A stretch of 39,222 nt of DNA from an uncultured Actinomycetes bacterium (GTDB taxonomy: Bacteria > Actinomycetota > Actinomycetes > Nanopelagicales > Nanopelagicaceae), in contig CAINLV010000027.1 in NCBI GenBank assembly GCA_903850565.1, positions 1-39,222 on the forward strand, written 5' to 3'. The position numbers were made by a program, and so were the translations under genes. Positions 30,938 through 39,222 of the stretch are shown here, piece after piece. Under the pieces are notes generated by a model. It saw nothing but the letters and a program-made list of their open reading frames with translations, ran no database searches and was not told the DNA's origin. How positions within the stretch are numbered: position 1 is the first letter of the stretch; the number at the start of each line of letters is the position of its first letter.

Positions 30938-31608
30938 CAGCTTGGCTGCCGTTTCGAAGGAATGCTTCGGTCAATGGCAATAATCAGTACCAGCAAGGAA
31001 GATCCCAAGAAAATTCCACCTAGAAGGTCTGAGAACCAATGAGTGTCGCGGATGAGTGAAACGATGCAAACGGAAATAGACATAAGTACCGCAAGCCAAG
31101 TTAATCGAATTCCATGGAATGGTTCTTTTTGGGTGTATCGGAAAATTAAGTAAGCCAGCAATCCCCAAGAAAGTATTGCATTAGAGGCATGGCCACTGGG
31201 AAAGGAAAGTCCACCGCTATGCAATTGATCGATATGCAACCTGGGTTTAGTTCGGCCAATAATGAGTTTGCAAATACCAACAACACCGTTGAGGAAGAGC
31301 AATGAGAGAAGTGAAAGATTAAATGGACGCCAAGATTTAAATCTCCAACCAATGATTGCTGCGGCAATTAAAAGCACAGTAGCGGTGAATCCACGCAAGC
31401 CAAGATCATCAATGGCCAGCAACATATGGCTGGACATTCCCCTAAAGGTGTGGTGTTTCAAAGATTTAATTGAGTGGTCTAATCGATAGAGCCAGCCGCG
31501 TGAAAGCACTTGCTGAGCAACAAGGAGAAAGCCAAGAAAGAAAATTGCTGACCATCGCAGCGCGCGAACCATTTCGCGGCGGCGAAAACCAGCATCTATC
31601 GTTGACAT
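30937..31608 (-). CDS. PAP2-family membrane phosphatase
   Basis: A 223-residue membrane protein with about five or six hydrophobic segments. The three phosphatase blocks are seen: KLIIGRTKP, SFPSGHASN and RDTHWFSD (catalytic Arg, His, Asp). Members dephosphorylate undecaprenyl pyrophosphate or phosphatidyl lipids; its place in a cell-wall gene block fits the former but does not prove it. I chose the ATG at 31608, one base after the glmS stop; a TTG at 31617 is also in frame. Confidence 0.88.
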   Translation of the reverse strand: MSTIDAGFRRREMVRALRWSAIFFLGFLLVAQQVLSRGWLYRLDHSIKSLKHHTFRGMSSHMLLAIDDLGLRGFTATVLLIAAAIIGWRFKSWRPFNLSLLSLLFLNGVVGICKLIIGRTKPRLHIDQLHSGGLSFPSGHASNAILSWGLLAYLIFRYTQKEPFHGIRLTWLAVLMSISVCIVSLIRDTHWFSDLLGGIFLGSSLLVLIIAIDRSIPSKRQPS

Positions 31609-31609
31609 G

Positions 31610-33430
31610 TTATTCAACGGTTACAGATTTTGCTAAATTTCTGGGTTGGTCAACATCATTACCTCTAGCCACAGCCATCTCGTAGGCGATGACCTGAAGC
31701 GGAACAACGGAGAGCACCGGTTGTAGGAATTCATGCGTTGTTGGAATTCGGATTAAATGGGTGGCCGCTGGCACATCCACATCACTAATTGCGATCACAA
31801 CCGCCCCTCGTGCTTTTACTTCTTGAACGTTGGAAGCCATCTTTTCAGTCAAGAGTGCATTGCCCGTTGGCATAACCGCTACTACTGGCGTGCCTTCATC
31901 AATCAAAGCAATTGGACCATGCTTGAGTTCCCCGCCAGGAAAACCTTCGGCATGCATATAAGCCAATTCCTTTAACTTCAGTGCGCCTTCTAACGCAGTC
32001 GGGAATCCAACATGGCGACCTAAAAAGAGCATTGATGTGGAATCTTTAAATTTTCGCGTTAATTCGCGAAGTGGCTCTACAGTTTCCAAAACCTGCTCAA
32101 CTTTTCCAGGAAGTTCAGCGAGTTCATCGCCAATCTGAGCCAGAAACTCTGGAGACAGAAGCCCGCGGACAGTTCCAAGATGTAATGCAATTAAGTACAT
32201 TGCCACCAATTGGGTTGCGAAGGCTTTCGTGGAAGCAACAGCAATTTCAGGTCCGGCGAAAGTGTAAAGAACTGCATCGGATTCTCTGGGAATTGTTGAC
32301 CCGTTGGTGTTACAAACTGAAAAGACTTGCGCTCCATGGCTCTTCGCATAACGCATTGCCATAAGTGTGTCCATCGTTTCACCAGACTGTGAAATTGGAA
32401 TCACCAAAGTAGCAGCATCCACATAAGGTTCGCGGTATCGATACTCAGAGGCAAATTCAACTTCTACCGGCAGACCTGCCCATTTTTCAATTGCATATTT
32501 TCCGACCAAACCTGCGTGATAAGCAGTACCGCAAGCAATTATTACAACTTTATTTATATTTACCAGTTCCAGTCCAGAAGTAATGGATGAATCCAATCCG
32601 GACATGCGACCAATCAACGTATCGGCGATGGCTTTTGGTTGCTCGTAAATTTCTTTCAACATGAAGTGTGAGAAGCCACCCCGTTCAGCGGCACTAGCAT
32701 CCCAGGAAATTTCATATTCATTAGGGGGCAATGTGTTGCCGGCCAGATCAGTGATGGTGATTTTTGTTGGCGTGATATCAACAACTTCGTCTTGACCCAG
32801 TTCAAGAGCGCGCTTTGTGTGCGAAATAAATGCCGAGACATCGGAAGCTAGGAAATTTTCGCCATCTCCAACGCCCACAACTAAAGGTGAATTTCTCCGA
32901 GCACCGACTATGCGTTCTGGATCATCAGAATGAATTGCTAACAATGTGAATGAACCGCGAAGTTGGGCACACACTTGACGCATAGCCGCGGCAAGATCAC
33001 CACCATGCTCTTTGCGAGCATCGCTAAGCAAATGCACCACTGATTCGGTATCAGTTTCAGATTTAAAATGATGTCCTTTTGCTTCAAGCGCTAACCGCAG
33101 TTCTACATAATTTTCAATAATCCCGTTATGGATCAAAGCCAACTTTCCGTCATTATCTAAATGCGGATGTGCATTGGTGTCGGTTGGCCCTCCATGAGTA
33201 GCCCATCGGGTATGGCCGATTCCGCTGTGAGAGGTGGGTACACCTTGATCTAAGGTTTCTTCTAAGTTGCCCAATTTTCCCGCGCGTTTTTCTACCCAGA
33301 GGGGAAGCCCTGCTTCCAATGTGAGCGCAATTCCGGCTGAGTCATAGCCTCGGTATTCCAACCTGCGAAGACCTTCCAGAACAGGTGCCAGTGCCGAGTT
33401 CTTTCCCGTATATCCAACGATGCCGCACAT
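31610..33430 (-). CDS. glmS: Glutamine-fructose-6-phosphate aminotransferase (isomerizing)
   Basis: Makes glucosamine-6-phosphate, the entry step to UDP-GlcNAc. The 606-residue protein starts MCGIVGYTG with Cys2 as the glutaminase nucleophile, has RLEYRGYDSAG and HTRWATHG in the N-terminal amidotransferase domain, and two SIS domains (ISQSGETMDT, HVGFPTALEGALKLKE). It ends with the conserved LAKSVTVE. The ribosome site AAGGAG is eight bases upstream. glmM, the next enzyme of the pathway, lies 37 bases upstream. No glmS-ribozyme-like leader fits in that gap. Confidence 0.97.
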   Translation of the reverse strand: MCGIVGYTGKNSALAPVLEGLRRLEYRGYDSAGIALTLEAGLPLWVEKRAGKLGNLEETLDQGVPTSHSGIGHTRWATHGGPTDTNAHPHLDNDGKLALIHNGIIENYVELRLALEAKGHHFKSETDTESVVHLLSDARKEHGGDLAAAMRQVCAQLRGSFTLLAIHSDDPERIVGARRNSPLVVGVGDGENFLASDVSAFISHTKRALELGQDEVVDITPTKITITDLAGNTLPPNEYEISWDASAAERGGFSHFMLKEIYEQPKAIADTLIGRMSGLDSSITSGLELVNINKVVIIACGTAYHAGLVGKYAIEKWAGLPVEVEFASEYRYREPYVDAATLVIPISQSGETMDTLMAMRYAKSHGAQVFSVCNTNGSTIPRESDAVLYTFAGPEIAVASTKAFATQLVAMYLIALHLGTVRGLLSPEFLAQIGDELAELPGKVEQVLETVEPLRELTRKFKDSTSMLFLGRHVGFPTALEGALKLKELAYMHAEGFPGGELKHGPIALIDEGTPVVAVMPTGNALLTEKMASNVQEVKARGAVVIAISDVDVPAATHLIRIPTTHEFLQPVLSVVPLQVIAYEMAVARGNDVDQPRNLAKSVTVE

Positions 33431-33467
33431 ACTGCAGGCTCCTTACATCTGGCTTTGAGGAAGTTTC

Positions 33468-34790
33468 TTAACCGAGTTCAGATCTTACTATTTCAGCCAA
33501 GCGTTGAGCGATTTGAAGGGATTCGTCGTGGCTATCTGCTTCCACCATGACGCGGACTAGATTCTCGGTGCCAGAAGCCCGGACCAAGATCCGACCTCGA
33601 TCTGCGAGCGATTCTTGCGAAGCAGAAATTTCGGCTGCGATTTCCGCAGATGTATCCAGCCCTGATTTATTGACTTCCTTAACATTGATCAATACTTGTG
33701 GAAACTTTGTCATGACTTTTGCCAAGTCGGACAAACTCTTTCCGGAGGTAGCCATGCATTGCATAAGTTGCAACGCGGTTAGAACGCCATCGCCGGTATT
33801 TGAAAAGTTGCGCATGATGATGTGTCCAGATTGTTCGCCACCTAGAAGTAGGTCATCGGCCAACATCTTTTCTAATACATATCGATCGCCTACTGCAGTT
33901 GTTTCAACAGTTATTCCTTGCGCCTGCATCGCCTTAATGAATCCGAGGTTGCTCATAACAGTTCCAACAACGGTAGACACATTCCACTCTTTGGCCAAGA
34001 TCGCCATAATGAAATCACCATCAATAATGTTTCCTTCAGCATCAATGGCTAAACAGCGATCGGCATCGCCATCGTGAGCAATTCCAAGGTCGGCACCAAT
34101 TTCTTTAACTTTGGCAATTAGATTTCCTAAATGAGTGGATCCACAATTCTCATTTATATTCCAGCCATTGGGCGAGTCAGATAGCGCAACAACTTTCGCG
34201 CCGGCTCTTAGATACGCCTCAGGAGCAATTTCCGAAGCAGCTCCATTTGCACAATCCACAACGACGGTGATTCCTTCAAGCGAGGTTTTTAAGGAAGAGA
34301 GTAAGTGGAAGAGGTAACGCTCAGCGGCGCTGTCATCTTGGACCACGCGGCCAACACCTAGTCCAGTTGGTCGTTCCCAACTTTCTTCAAGACGCGCTTC
34401 GATCTGTGATTCGAGCGCATCATCTAATTTGCCGCCACCTTTGGAAAAGAATTTGATTCCATTATCTGGCATTGGATTATGTGAAGCGCTGATCATTACT
34501 CCAAGATCGGCACCGCTTTCGGCAACCAAGAAGGCAATCGCTGGAGTGGGAAGAATTCCAACTCGAAATACATCAACACCTGCACTAGCCAAGCCAGCGA
34601 TAACCGCCGCCTCTAGAAATTCACCAGAGGCGCGGGAATCTTGACCAACGATTGCTCGGGGGCGATGACCTTCGAAGGCACCGACTTCACCCAAGATATG
34701 AGCGGCTGCAACTGCCAAATTAAGTGCAGTTTCAGCAGTCAGGTCTTTATTAGCTAAACCTCTAACACCATCGGTGCCGAAGAGCGCCAC
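33468..34790 (-). CDS. glmM: Phosphoglucosamine mutase
   Basis: Converts GlcN-6-P to GlcN-1-P. The 440-residue protein has the N-terminal FGTDGVRG, the phosphoserine loop ISASHNP with Ser103, the metal-binding DGDADRC, GGEQSGH for sugar binding and RASGTENLVRVM for phosphate binding. The GTG start has GGGGAT about eight bases upstream. It lies 48 bases downstream of rpsI, with only a weak hairpin between them, so it may be partly read from the ribosomal protein operon. Confidence 0.96.
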   Translation of the reverse strand: MALFGTDGVRGLANKDLTAETALNLAVAAAHILGEVGAFEGHRPRAIVGQDSRASGEFLEAAVIAGLASAGVDVFRVGILPTPAIAFLVAESGADLGVMISASHNPMPDNGIKFFSKGGGKLDDALESQIEARLEESWERPTGLGVGRVVQDDSAAERYLFHLLSSLKTSLEGITVVVDCANGAASEIAPEAYLRAGAKVVALSDSPNGWNINENCGSTHLGNLIAKVKEIGADLGIAHDGDADRCLAIDAEGNIIDGDFIMAILAKEWNVSTVVGTVMSNLGFIKAMQAQGITVETTAVGDRYVLEKMLADDLLLGGEQSGHIIMRNFSNTGDGVLTALQLMQCMATSGKSLSDLAKVMTKFPQVLINVKEVNKSGLDTSAEIAAEISASQESLADRGRILVRASGTENLVRVMVEADSHDESLQIAQRLAEIVRSELG

Positions 34791-34838
34791 TATTAAATCC
34801 CCGCTACTGAGAACACTCGAATAACGATAAGAAGTGTA

Positions 34839-35327
34839 TTAACGCTTGCTGTATTGCGAGCGCTTACGGGCCTTCTTCAGACCGTACTTCTTTCGCTCAA
34901 TGACACGAGCATCACGAGATAAGAAGCCAGCTTTTTTCAGTGCTGGACGATTTGCATCGCGATCAATTTCATTAAGCGCACGAGCAACACCTAAACGAAG
35001 CGCTCCTGCCTGTCCGGAAGTTCCGCCACCATTAATGCGGGCGATAACATCGTAAGCACCTTCGGCGCCAACGGTACGGAAAGGTTCAGAGACGAGTTGT
35101 TGGTGAACCTTGTTAGGGAAGTAAACAGCCAATGGCTTGCCATTGACGGTCCACTGACCACTGCCAGGGATCAATCGAACTCGAGCAACTGCTTCCTTAC
35201 GACGGCCAGTGCCGCCTCCTGGTGCAGTTATCGCAGGACGGTTTGTTGCAGCAGCAGGAGTACTGGTGCTGTACGAAGTAGGAGTCTCGTCCTCGTCGAT
35301 TTCAACGGTGGTATCAAAGTCAGACAT
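34839..35327 (-). CDS. rpsI: 30S ribosomal protein S9
   Basis: S9 of the small subunit head. The 162-residue protein carries an acidic, Thr/Ala-rich N-terminal extension of about 35 residues before the core ([15 protein letters not shown]), then [21 protein letters not shown] and the C terminus [12 protein letters not shown] that reaches the P-site tRNA. Extensions of this kind are usual in actinobacterial S9. It lies 12 bases after rplM. Confidence 0.97.
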   Translation of the reverse strand: MSDFDTTVEIDEDETPTSYSTSTPAAATNRPAITAPGGGTGRRKEAVARVRLIPGSGQWTVNGKPLAVYFPNKVHQQLVSEPFRTVGAEGAYDVIARINGGGTSGQAGALRLGVARALNEIDRDANRPALKKAGFLSRDARVIERKKYGLKKARKRSQYSKR

Positions 35328-35339
35328 CTATGCTCCTAA

Positions 35340-35795
35340 TTACTTCGTAACGATCTGAGAAACTTGTGAAAAAACAAATGGGGTTGGGTTCTGAGCTGCA
35401 TGTGGATGAGTTGGACCTGCGTAAACCTTTAACTTGGTTCCGACAGAACTTCCCAACTTATTCTTTGGCAACATTCCCAAAATGGCCTTCTCGACAATTC
35501 GAGTTGGATCTTGATTAAGCAAGTCGGCATAGACAATAGAAGTCATACCGCCTGGGAAACCAGAGTGGTGATGAGCATATTTTTGTCCGGCTTTTTGGCC
35601 AGTCAAGACAATCTTTTCGGCATTGATAATAATGACGAAGTCACCCATATCAATATGGGGAGCAAAGGTTGGCTTATGCTTGCCACGAAGCAGGACCGCC
35701 GCATGGGTTGCAAGACGACCGAGTACTACTCCTTCGGCATCGATGACATGCCATTTACGACTTACGTCACCGGCTTTGGGTGAAAAAGTGCGCAC
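35340..35795 (-). CDS. rplM: 50S ribosomal protein L13
   Basis: L13 of the large subunit. I place the start at the GTG at 35795, giving 151 residues beginning [20 protein letters not shown], which matches the family start; GAGAG lies five to seven bases upstream. A GTG at 35807 would add four residues (MRDL). Core landmarks are [35 protein letters not shown] and the GMLPKNKLG segment. It heads the rplM-rpsI pair behind a good promoter with a leader of about 105 bases. Confidence 0.96.
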   Translation of the reverse strand: MRTFSPKAGDVSRKWHVIDAEGVVLGRLATHAAVLLRGKHKPTFAPHIDMGDFVIIINAEKIVLTGQKAGQKYAHHHSGFPGGMTSIVYADLLNQDPTRIVEKAILGMLPKNKLGSSVGTKLKVYAGPTHPHAAQNPTPFVFSQVSQIVTK

Positions 35796-35908
35796 GAGAT
35801 CTCTCACTTTCTAACTTCATGTTAAGTCCGTTTTTCACAAACCACATAGTTTTAACCTGCATTGGACGATCAGCTTGGGACACCACGAGGGTGCTAAGCA
35901 GAAGCGCA

Positions 35909-35938
35909 AGGTTACTCGTAATAGCACACTACGGTCAA
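35909..35938 (-). promoter_or_regulatory. rplM-rpsI promoter
   Basis: Minus-strand TTGACC (35933-35938), an 18-base spacer and TAACCT (35909-35914). The -35 box overlaps the T-run of the upstream terminator by two bases. Transcription would begin near 35902, leaving an untranslated leader of about 105 bases before the GTG at 35795. The leader shows only a small CACC/GGTG hairpin; autogenous control by L13 is possible but not shown. Confidence 0.72.
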
Positions 35939-35983
35939 AAAAGGGTGGAACTGGCAATCGCGATCTAGGCGGGACCCACCCTT
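35937..35983 (-). terminator. Rho-independent terminator after the ABC-F gene
   Basis: On the minus strand AAGGGTGG pairs with CCACCCTT across a long, partly structured loop of about 27 bases, followed by a run of six T. The T-run merges into the -35 box of the rplM promoter. It begins 12 bases after the ABC-F stop. Confidence 0.75.
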
Positions 35984-35994
35984 GGATTTAGCAC

Positions 35995-37593
35995 CTAGTA
36001 CTCCCAAACTGGCTCAGCTGCCTCATAAACCTGGCCATTTGCCGGAAAAATCAGGAATCGATCGAAACTTCGGGTAAACCAACGATCGTGGGTGACGCTA
36101 AGAACCGTCCCCTGGAACCCGGAAAGGCCCTGTTCTAGGGCTTCGGCGGAGGCCAGATCTAAGTTATCGGTAGGTTCGTCCAAGAGGAGCAAGGTTGCCC
36201 CCTCCAACTCCAGGAGCAGGATCTGAAATCTGGCTTGCTGACCGCCAGAGAGCGACTCAAACCGCTGATCGGCTTGCTGGTGAAGTTCATATCGGCGAAG
36301 AACGCTCTTTGCTGGTCCCAGTTGGAGCGAATGTTGGCTCCAGAGCAGTTCGATTAAGGTCTTTCCCACAAACTCTGGGTGGGCATGAGTTTGGGCGAAA
36401 AACCCAGGTAGAACGCGCGCTCCTAATTTGAAATTGCCCGAGTGAGCAACTTCCTCCCCGGCTAAGAGTCGTAAAAAATGTGACTTTCCAGTTCCGTTCT
36501 TGCCCAGAATAGCGACGCGATCTCCATAGAAAATTTCACTATCGAATTTTTCCGTTAAATCAGTTAATGCCAACTCCGCACATGTAATGACTCGTACTCC
36601 AGTTCGCCCACCCGTGAGTCCGACCTGAACATTTTGTTCCAATGGCGGGGCTTCTGGCGCACCCGACTCTTCAAATTTTCGCAGTCGAGTCTGCATTGCC
36701 CGATAGCGCGAAGCCATATCCGGGCTATTGGATGCTTGAACCTGTAATTTCTTAACTAAATTGACCAAACGCTCGTGCTCTTCTTCCCAGCGCAGGAGCA
36801 ACTCGGCAAATCGTTCTTGTCGAGACTTTCTGGCTTCGTGCCAACTAGCAAAATTGCCACCGTGAACCCAAGCGCTATTTCCATTGGCGCCAAGTTCGAC
36901 CGTGACTATTTTCTGCGCAACATGATTTAAAAGTTCCCGATCGTGACTAACAAAGAAAATGGTTTTCTTTGTTGCCACTAATTCCTGCTCAAGCCAACGT
37001 TTTGATGGAACATCCAAATAGTTATCTGGTTCATCCAGAACAAGGACTTCGTCATCTCCTCGAAGTAGTGCTTCCAATACAACTTTCTTCTGCTCGCCAC
37101 CGGAAAGGGTATTAACCAATCGATGAGAAACTTCTTCAAAAGTCTTGCCCAACGCATTGGTACAACAGACATCCCAGAGAACTTCAGCGTCATATCCGCC
37201 GGCATCTCCCCAATCAGAAATAGCCTGGGCATAGGCCATCTGATCCTTTTCGCTATTGCGTGCATTCATCAAACTTTCGGCATTGATCAGTTTTTCTGCC
37301 GCACTGCGAATCTTTGGTGGCGACACCGAAACCAATAAATCTCTCACTGTGCTTTCATCGCGGACTTGGCCAATAAATTGGCGCATGACTCCCAGGCCAC
37401 CAGAGATGGAAATCTTTCCGGCATGCGGTGCGAGATCCCCACAGATCATTCGGATTAGCGTGGTTTTTCCGGAACCATTTGCCCCAACGATTGCGACTTT
37501 GGCGCCATCTCCAACTCGGAAATTGATATCACTTAGTAACAGGCGGCCATCGGGTAGCCAATATTCGACTTCACTTACATCAATGTGTCCCAT
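35995..37593 (-). CDS. ABC-F family ATPase (ribosome-associated type)
   Basis: A 532-residue soluble protein with two ABC domains and no membrane segment. Domain 1 has VGANGSGKTT, LSGGEQKKVVLEALL and LVLDEPDNYLDVP. Domain 2 has LGKNGTGKSH, LSGGQQARFQILLL and LLDEPTDNLDLAS. A charged helical linker of about 70 residues (EEEHERLVNLVKKLQ, RYRAMQTRLRKF) joins them. ABC-F proteins act on the ribosome E site, some giving antibiotic protection. The DEPDNYLD variant of the first Walker B region appears to be usual for this actinobacterial subgroup. Its ATG overlaps the truA stop by one base. Confidence 0.9.
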   Translation of the reverse strand: MGHIDVSEVEYWLPDGRLLLSDINFRVGDGAKVAIVGANGSGKTTLIRMICGDLAPHAGKISISGGLGVMRQFIGQVRDESTVRDLLVSVSPPKIRSAAEKLINAESLMNARNSEKDQMAYAQAISDWGDAGGYDAEVLWDVCCTNALGKTFEEVSHRLVNTLSGGEQKKVVLEALLRGDDEVLVLDEPDNYLDVPSKRWLEQELVATKKTIFFVSHDRELLNHVAQKIVTVELGANGNSAWVHGGNFASWHEARKSRQERFAELLLRWEEEHERLVNLVKKLQVQASNSPDMASRYRAMQTRLRKFEESGAPEAPPLEQNVQVGLTGGRTGVRVITCAELALTDLTEKFDSEIFYGDRVAILGKNGTGKSHFLRLLAGEEVAHSGNFKLGARVLPGFFAQTHAHPEFVGKTLIELLWSQHSLQLGPAKSVLRRYELHQQADQRFESLSGGQQARFQILLLELEGATLLLLDEPTDNLDLASAEALEQGLSGFQGTVLSVTHDRWFTRSFDRFLIFPANGQVYEAAEPVWEY

Positions 37594-38429
37594 TAGAAAT
37601 CCGCATCCCGTTTACCTAGGGTCAAGGAGATGCGCCCTAATAACTCTTCATTTGGGGGATAATCCACGCTGGTTAGCGTAAGACCACGGGAAGGAAAAAC
37701 GTAGCTATCAGAAATGCGCACTTTGTTTTCCAACATCTGCGCCATCCATTCTTTTGGATAACGACCTTCGCCAACGCAGACCGCAGCTCCGACTAAATTT
37801 CGGACCATGGAGTAACAAAAGGCATCGGCGACGACTTCTGCGATGAGATATCCCGATTGATCTCGATGCCATTGAAATTTTGTGAGTGTTCGAATCGTGG
37901 TACTTCCCTCTCGAAATTTACAAAATGCCGCGAAGTCCCGATACCCAAGCATTTGGGCACTGGCAAGATTGAGCGCCTCAACTTCCAACGGGCGAAACCA
38001 AGTAGCAACATCAAATCGTTGCAATGGCGGAAGTTGAAGTCCACCATCTAAAATTTTGTAAATGTACTGCCGATTGACGGCCGAGAACCTGGCATGAAAA
38101 TTTGGTGGCGCTTCAACCACGGAATTGATGCGAATATCGGCGGCTAGAAATCTATTGAGCAAATAACCAAAGTTTTCAATTTCCAATCCAATTTCTGGAA
38201 CATCTACATGGATTATTTGATGTGTTGCGTGAACCCCTGCATCAGTTCTTCCAGCCACAATCGAATCGGTCTTATTACGGACTAGTCTAGAAATAGCACT
38301 TTCGATTTCCTCTTGCACCGTTCGTTGATCCGGTTGCTTGGCCCAACCAGCAAAATTTGTACCGTCGTAGGCGAGATCAATCTTTAAACGACAAAACCCA
38401 CTCTCGGGATTGAGAGTGGGTTCGGTCAT
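37593..38429 (-). CDS. truA: tRNA pseudouridine(38-40) synthase TruA
   Basis: Makes pseudouridine at positions 38-40 of the tRNA anticodon arm. The 278-residue protein has LAYDGTNFAGWAKQ, the catalytic Asp in AGRTDAGVHATHQ, FHARFSAVNRQYIYKI and MVRNLVGA. The only usable start is the ATG at 38429, ten bases after rplQ. Its first codons form an 11-bp hairpin followed by TTTT, so transcription from rplQ may be attenuated inside this gene. It is followed by the ABC-F gene with a one-base overlap. Confidence 0.95.
   Translation of the reverse strand: MTEPTLNPESGFCRLKIDLAYDGTNFAGWAKQPDQRTVQEEIESAISRLVRNKTDSIVAGRTDAGVHATHQIIHVDVPEIGLEIENFGYLLNRFLAADIRINSVVEAPPNFHARFSAVNRQYIYKILDGGLQLPPLQRFDVATWFRPLEVEALNLASAQMLGYRDFAAFCKFREGSTTIRTLTKFQWHRDQSGYLIAEVVADAFCYSMVRNLVGAAVCVGEGRYPKEWMAQMLENKVRISDSYVFPSRGLTLTSVDYPPNEELLGRISLTLGKRDADF
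38393..38422 (-). terminator. Terminator-like hairpin inside truA codons 3-13
   Basis: On the minus strand AACCCACTCTC pairs perfectly with GAGAGTGGGTT (11 bp) around a 6-base loop, followed by TTTTGTCGTTT. It begins seven bases into the truA coding sequence and 17 bases after the rplQ stop. It looks like the end signal of the long ribosomal protein operon, placed within the next gene. Confidence 0.65.
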
Positions 38430-38438
38430 GCTTAATGC

Positions 38439-38861
38439 TTACTTAGCAGCGGCCTTCTTCGCAACTTTCGTTGCGGCTTCAACAGCAGCTTTCTTTCCTG
38501 GAGTACCTTCTGCAAGAAGTTCGATAACCGCCATTGGTGCATTGTCACCATTGCGAGGACCGACCTTTGTGATTCGGGTATATCCACCTTCGCGATTAGC
38601 AAAACGTGGTGCGATCTCAGTGAAGAGAGTATGTACAACGCTCTTGTTCTGAATTCGGGCAATGACTCGTCGACGAGCAGCAATGTCTCCGGTCTTTGCA
38701 GCAGTGATCAGCTTCTCTGCCAAAGGACGAAGGCGCTTAGCCTTGGTCTCTGTGGTTGTGATCTTGCCGTGTTCGAAGAGCTGTTCGGCTAGGGTACCCA
38801 GCAACAATTTCTCGTGTGCAGGGCCACTTCCGAGGCGTGGACCTTTACTTGGCTTTGGCAT
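38439..38861 (-). CDS. rplQ: 50S ribosomal protein L17
   Basis: L17 of the large subunit. The 140-residue protein begins [20 protein letters not shown], keeps [20 protein letters not shown] and [20 protein letters not shown], and ends in a Lys/Ala-rich tail ([16 protein letters not shown]) common in actinobacteria. An AGGAG site precedes the ATG. It follows rpoA by nine bases, the universal rpoA-rplQ pair at the end of the alpha operon. Confidence 0.97.
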   Translation of the reverse strand: MPKPSKGPRLGSGPAHEKLLLGTLAEQLFEHGKITTTETKAKRLRPLAEKLITAAKTGDIAARRRVIARIQNKSVVHTLFTEIAPRFANREGGYTRITKVGPRNGDNAPMAVIELLAEGTPGKKAAVEAATKVAKKAAAK

Positions 38862-38870
38862 GGCGTTCTC

Positions 38871-39222
38871 CTAGACCTGCTCTGGCTCGACGAGTTCTTC
38901 GTCAAGACTAGTTCCATAGTTGGCGTGCTTGGTTGGATCGAATCCGATCGGGCTATCCTTCAATTGAAGGCCCATGGAGTGAAGTTTTGCCTTCACTTCA
39001 TCGATTGATTTCGAACCAAAGTTACGGATATCCAAAAGATCTGCTTCAGAACGTCCTACGAGTTCGCCAACAGTGTGAATACCTTCACGCTTGAGGCAAT
39101 TGTAGGAACGAACGGTCAGATCTAGAACTTCGATTGGAAGAGCAAGATCAGCAGCTAGAGCAGCATCTTGTATGGATGGTCCCATTTCGATGCCTTCAGC
39201 ATCGACATTGAGTTCACGAGCA
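38871..39222 (-). CDS. rpoA: RNA polymerase alpha subunit, C-terminal part (5' end outside window)
   Basis: Only the last 117 or so codons are visible; the frame stays open through base 39222. The sequence upstream of Met ([15 protein letters not shown]) is the normal linker, so there is no start here. The C-terminal domain with [35 protein letters not shown] and KLHSMGLQL is the part that contacts UP-element DNA and regulators. A short acidic tail follows. It lies nine bases before rplQ. Confidence 0.97.
   Translation of the reverse strand, partial: ARELNVDAEGIEMGPSIQDAALAADLALPIEVLDLTVRSYNCLKREGIHTVGELVGRSEADLLDIRNFGSKSIDEVKAKLHSMGLQLKDSPIGFDPTKHANYGTSLDEELVEPEQV

Noticed and set aside
33431-33467. 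glmS ribozyme
   Set aside because: The glmM-glmS gap is only 37 bases and holds just a ribosome site.
33547-34077. A 176-codon open frame on the plus strand opposite glmM
   Set aside because: It lies wholly antisense to a gene with intact catalytic motifs and shows no protein family character.
36000-37593. ABC-F DEPDNYLD variant as a novel change
   Set aside because: It seems to be a family trait of this actinobacterial ABC-F group rather than something special to this gene.

Overview
The window looks like a chromosomal segment of a small-genome, low-GC actinobacterium, most likely a freshwater acI-type (Nanopelagicales) organism. The gene order is the conserved actinobacterial core: folD/purH/purN/DUF6350/sucDC, then guaA-guaB3-guaB, whiB, groES-groEL, tsaD/B/E, alr, acpS, glmS, glmM, rpsI-rplM, truA, rplQ and rpoA. 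Other supports are a WhiB protein, a His-tailed GroEL1-type chaperonin and a CIRCE operator. Base composition is only moderate in GC, genes overlap by 1-29 bases, and no intergenic stretch exceeds 190 bases. The taxonomic call is an inference from these traits, not from a database search.

Layout, left to right (almost everything is on the minus strand, so transcription runs right to left). 1-1908: mdh (cut by the window edge), DUF3017 and folD. 1991-9513: pcrA, sucC, sucD, DUF6350, purN and purH in one direction. 9627-10352: a plus-strand PIG-L deacetylase, separated from the next genes by a 2.65-copy, 52-bp tandem palindromic repeat. 10477-14996: guaB, guaB3, guaA and a secreted cyclophilin. 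15035-16441: a CarH/LitR-like B12-binding MerR regulator divergent from whiB. 16477-18236: a polyphosphate-glucokinase-like ROK kinase and a frameshifted SGNH hydrolase. 18308-20245: groES-groEL. 20391-22899: the t6A genes tsaE, tsaB-rimI (fused) and tsaD. 22969-29414: a six-gene unit coding for a branched-chain-amino-acid-type ABC importer (livG, livF, livH, livM, binding protein) plus a secreted alpha/beta hydrolase. 29472-34790: alr, acpS, PAP2, glmS and glmM (cell wall precursors). 34839-39222: rpsI, rplM, an ABC-F ATPase, truA, rplQ and the end of rpoA.

How it fits together: the core blocks supply purines and guanine nucleotides, folate one-carbon units, TCA-cycle steps, tRNA modification, cell-wall precursors and translation. 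The accessory part is the importer/hydrolase unit, which reads as a scavenging system: an exported hydrolase that may liberate a small substrate, and a high-affinity transporter that may import it.

Most notable observations: a putative B12 photoreceptor with all the CarH ligand residues; an IMP dehydrogenase without its regulatory CBS domains beside a GuaB3 with the catalytic Cys replaced by His; a recurrent compact module in which a terminator overlaps the next promoter, often with a leaderless start; alternative hairpins at the alr/livG junction; and a terminator-like hairpin inside the first codons of truA.
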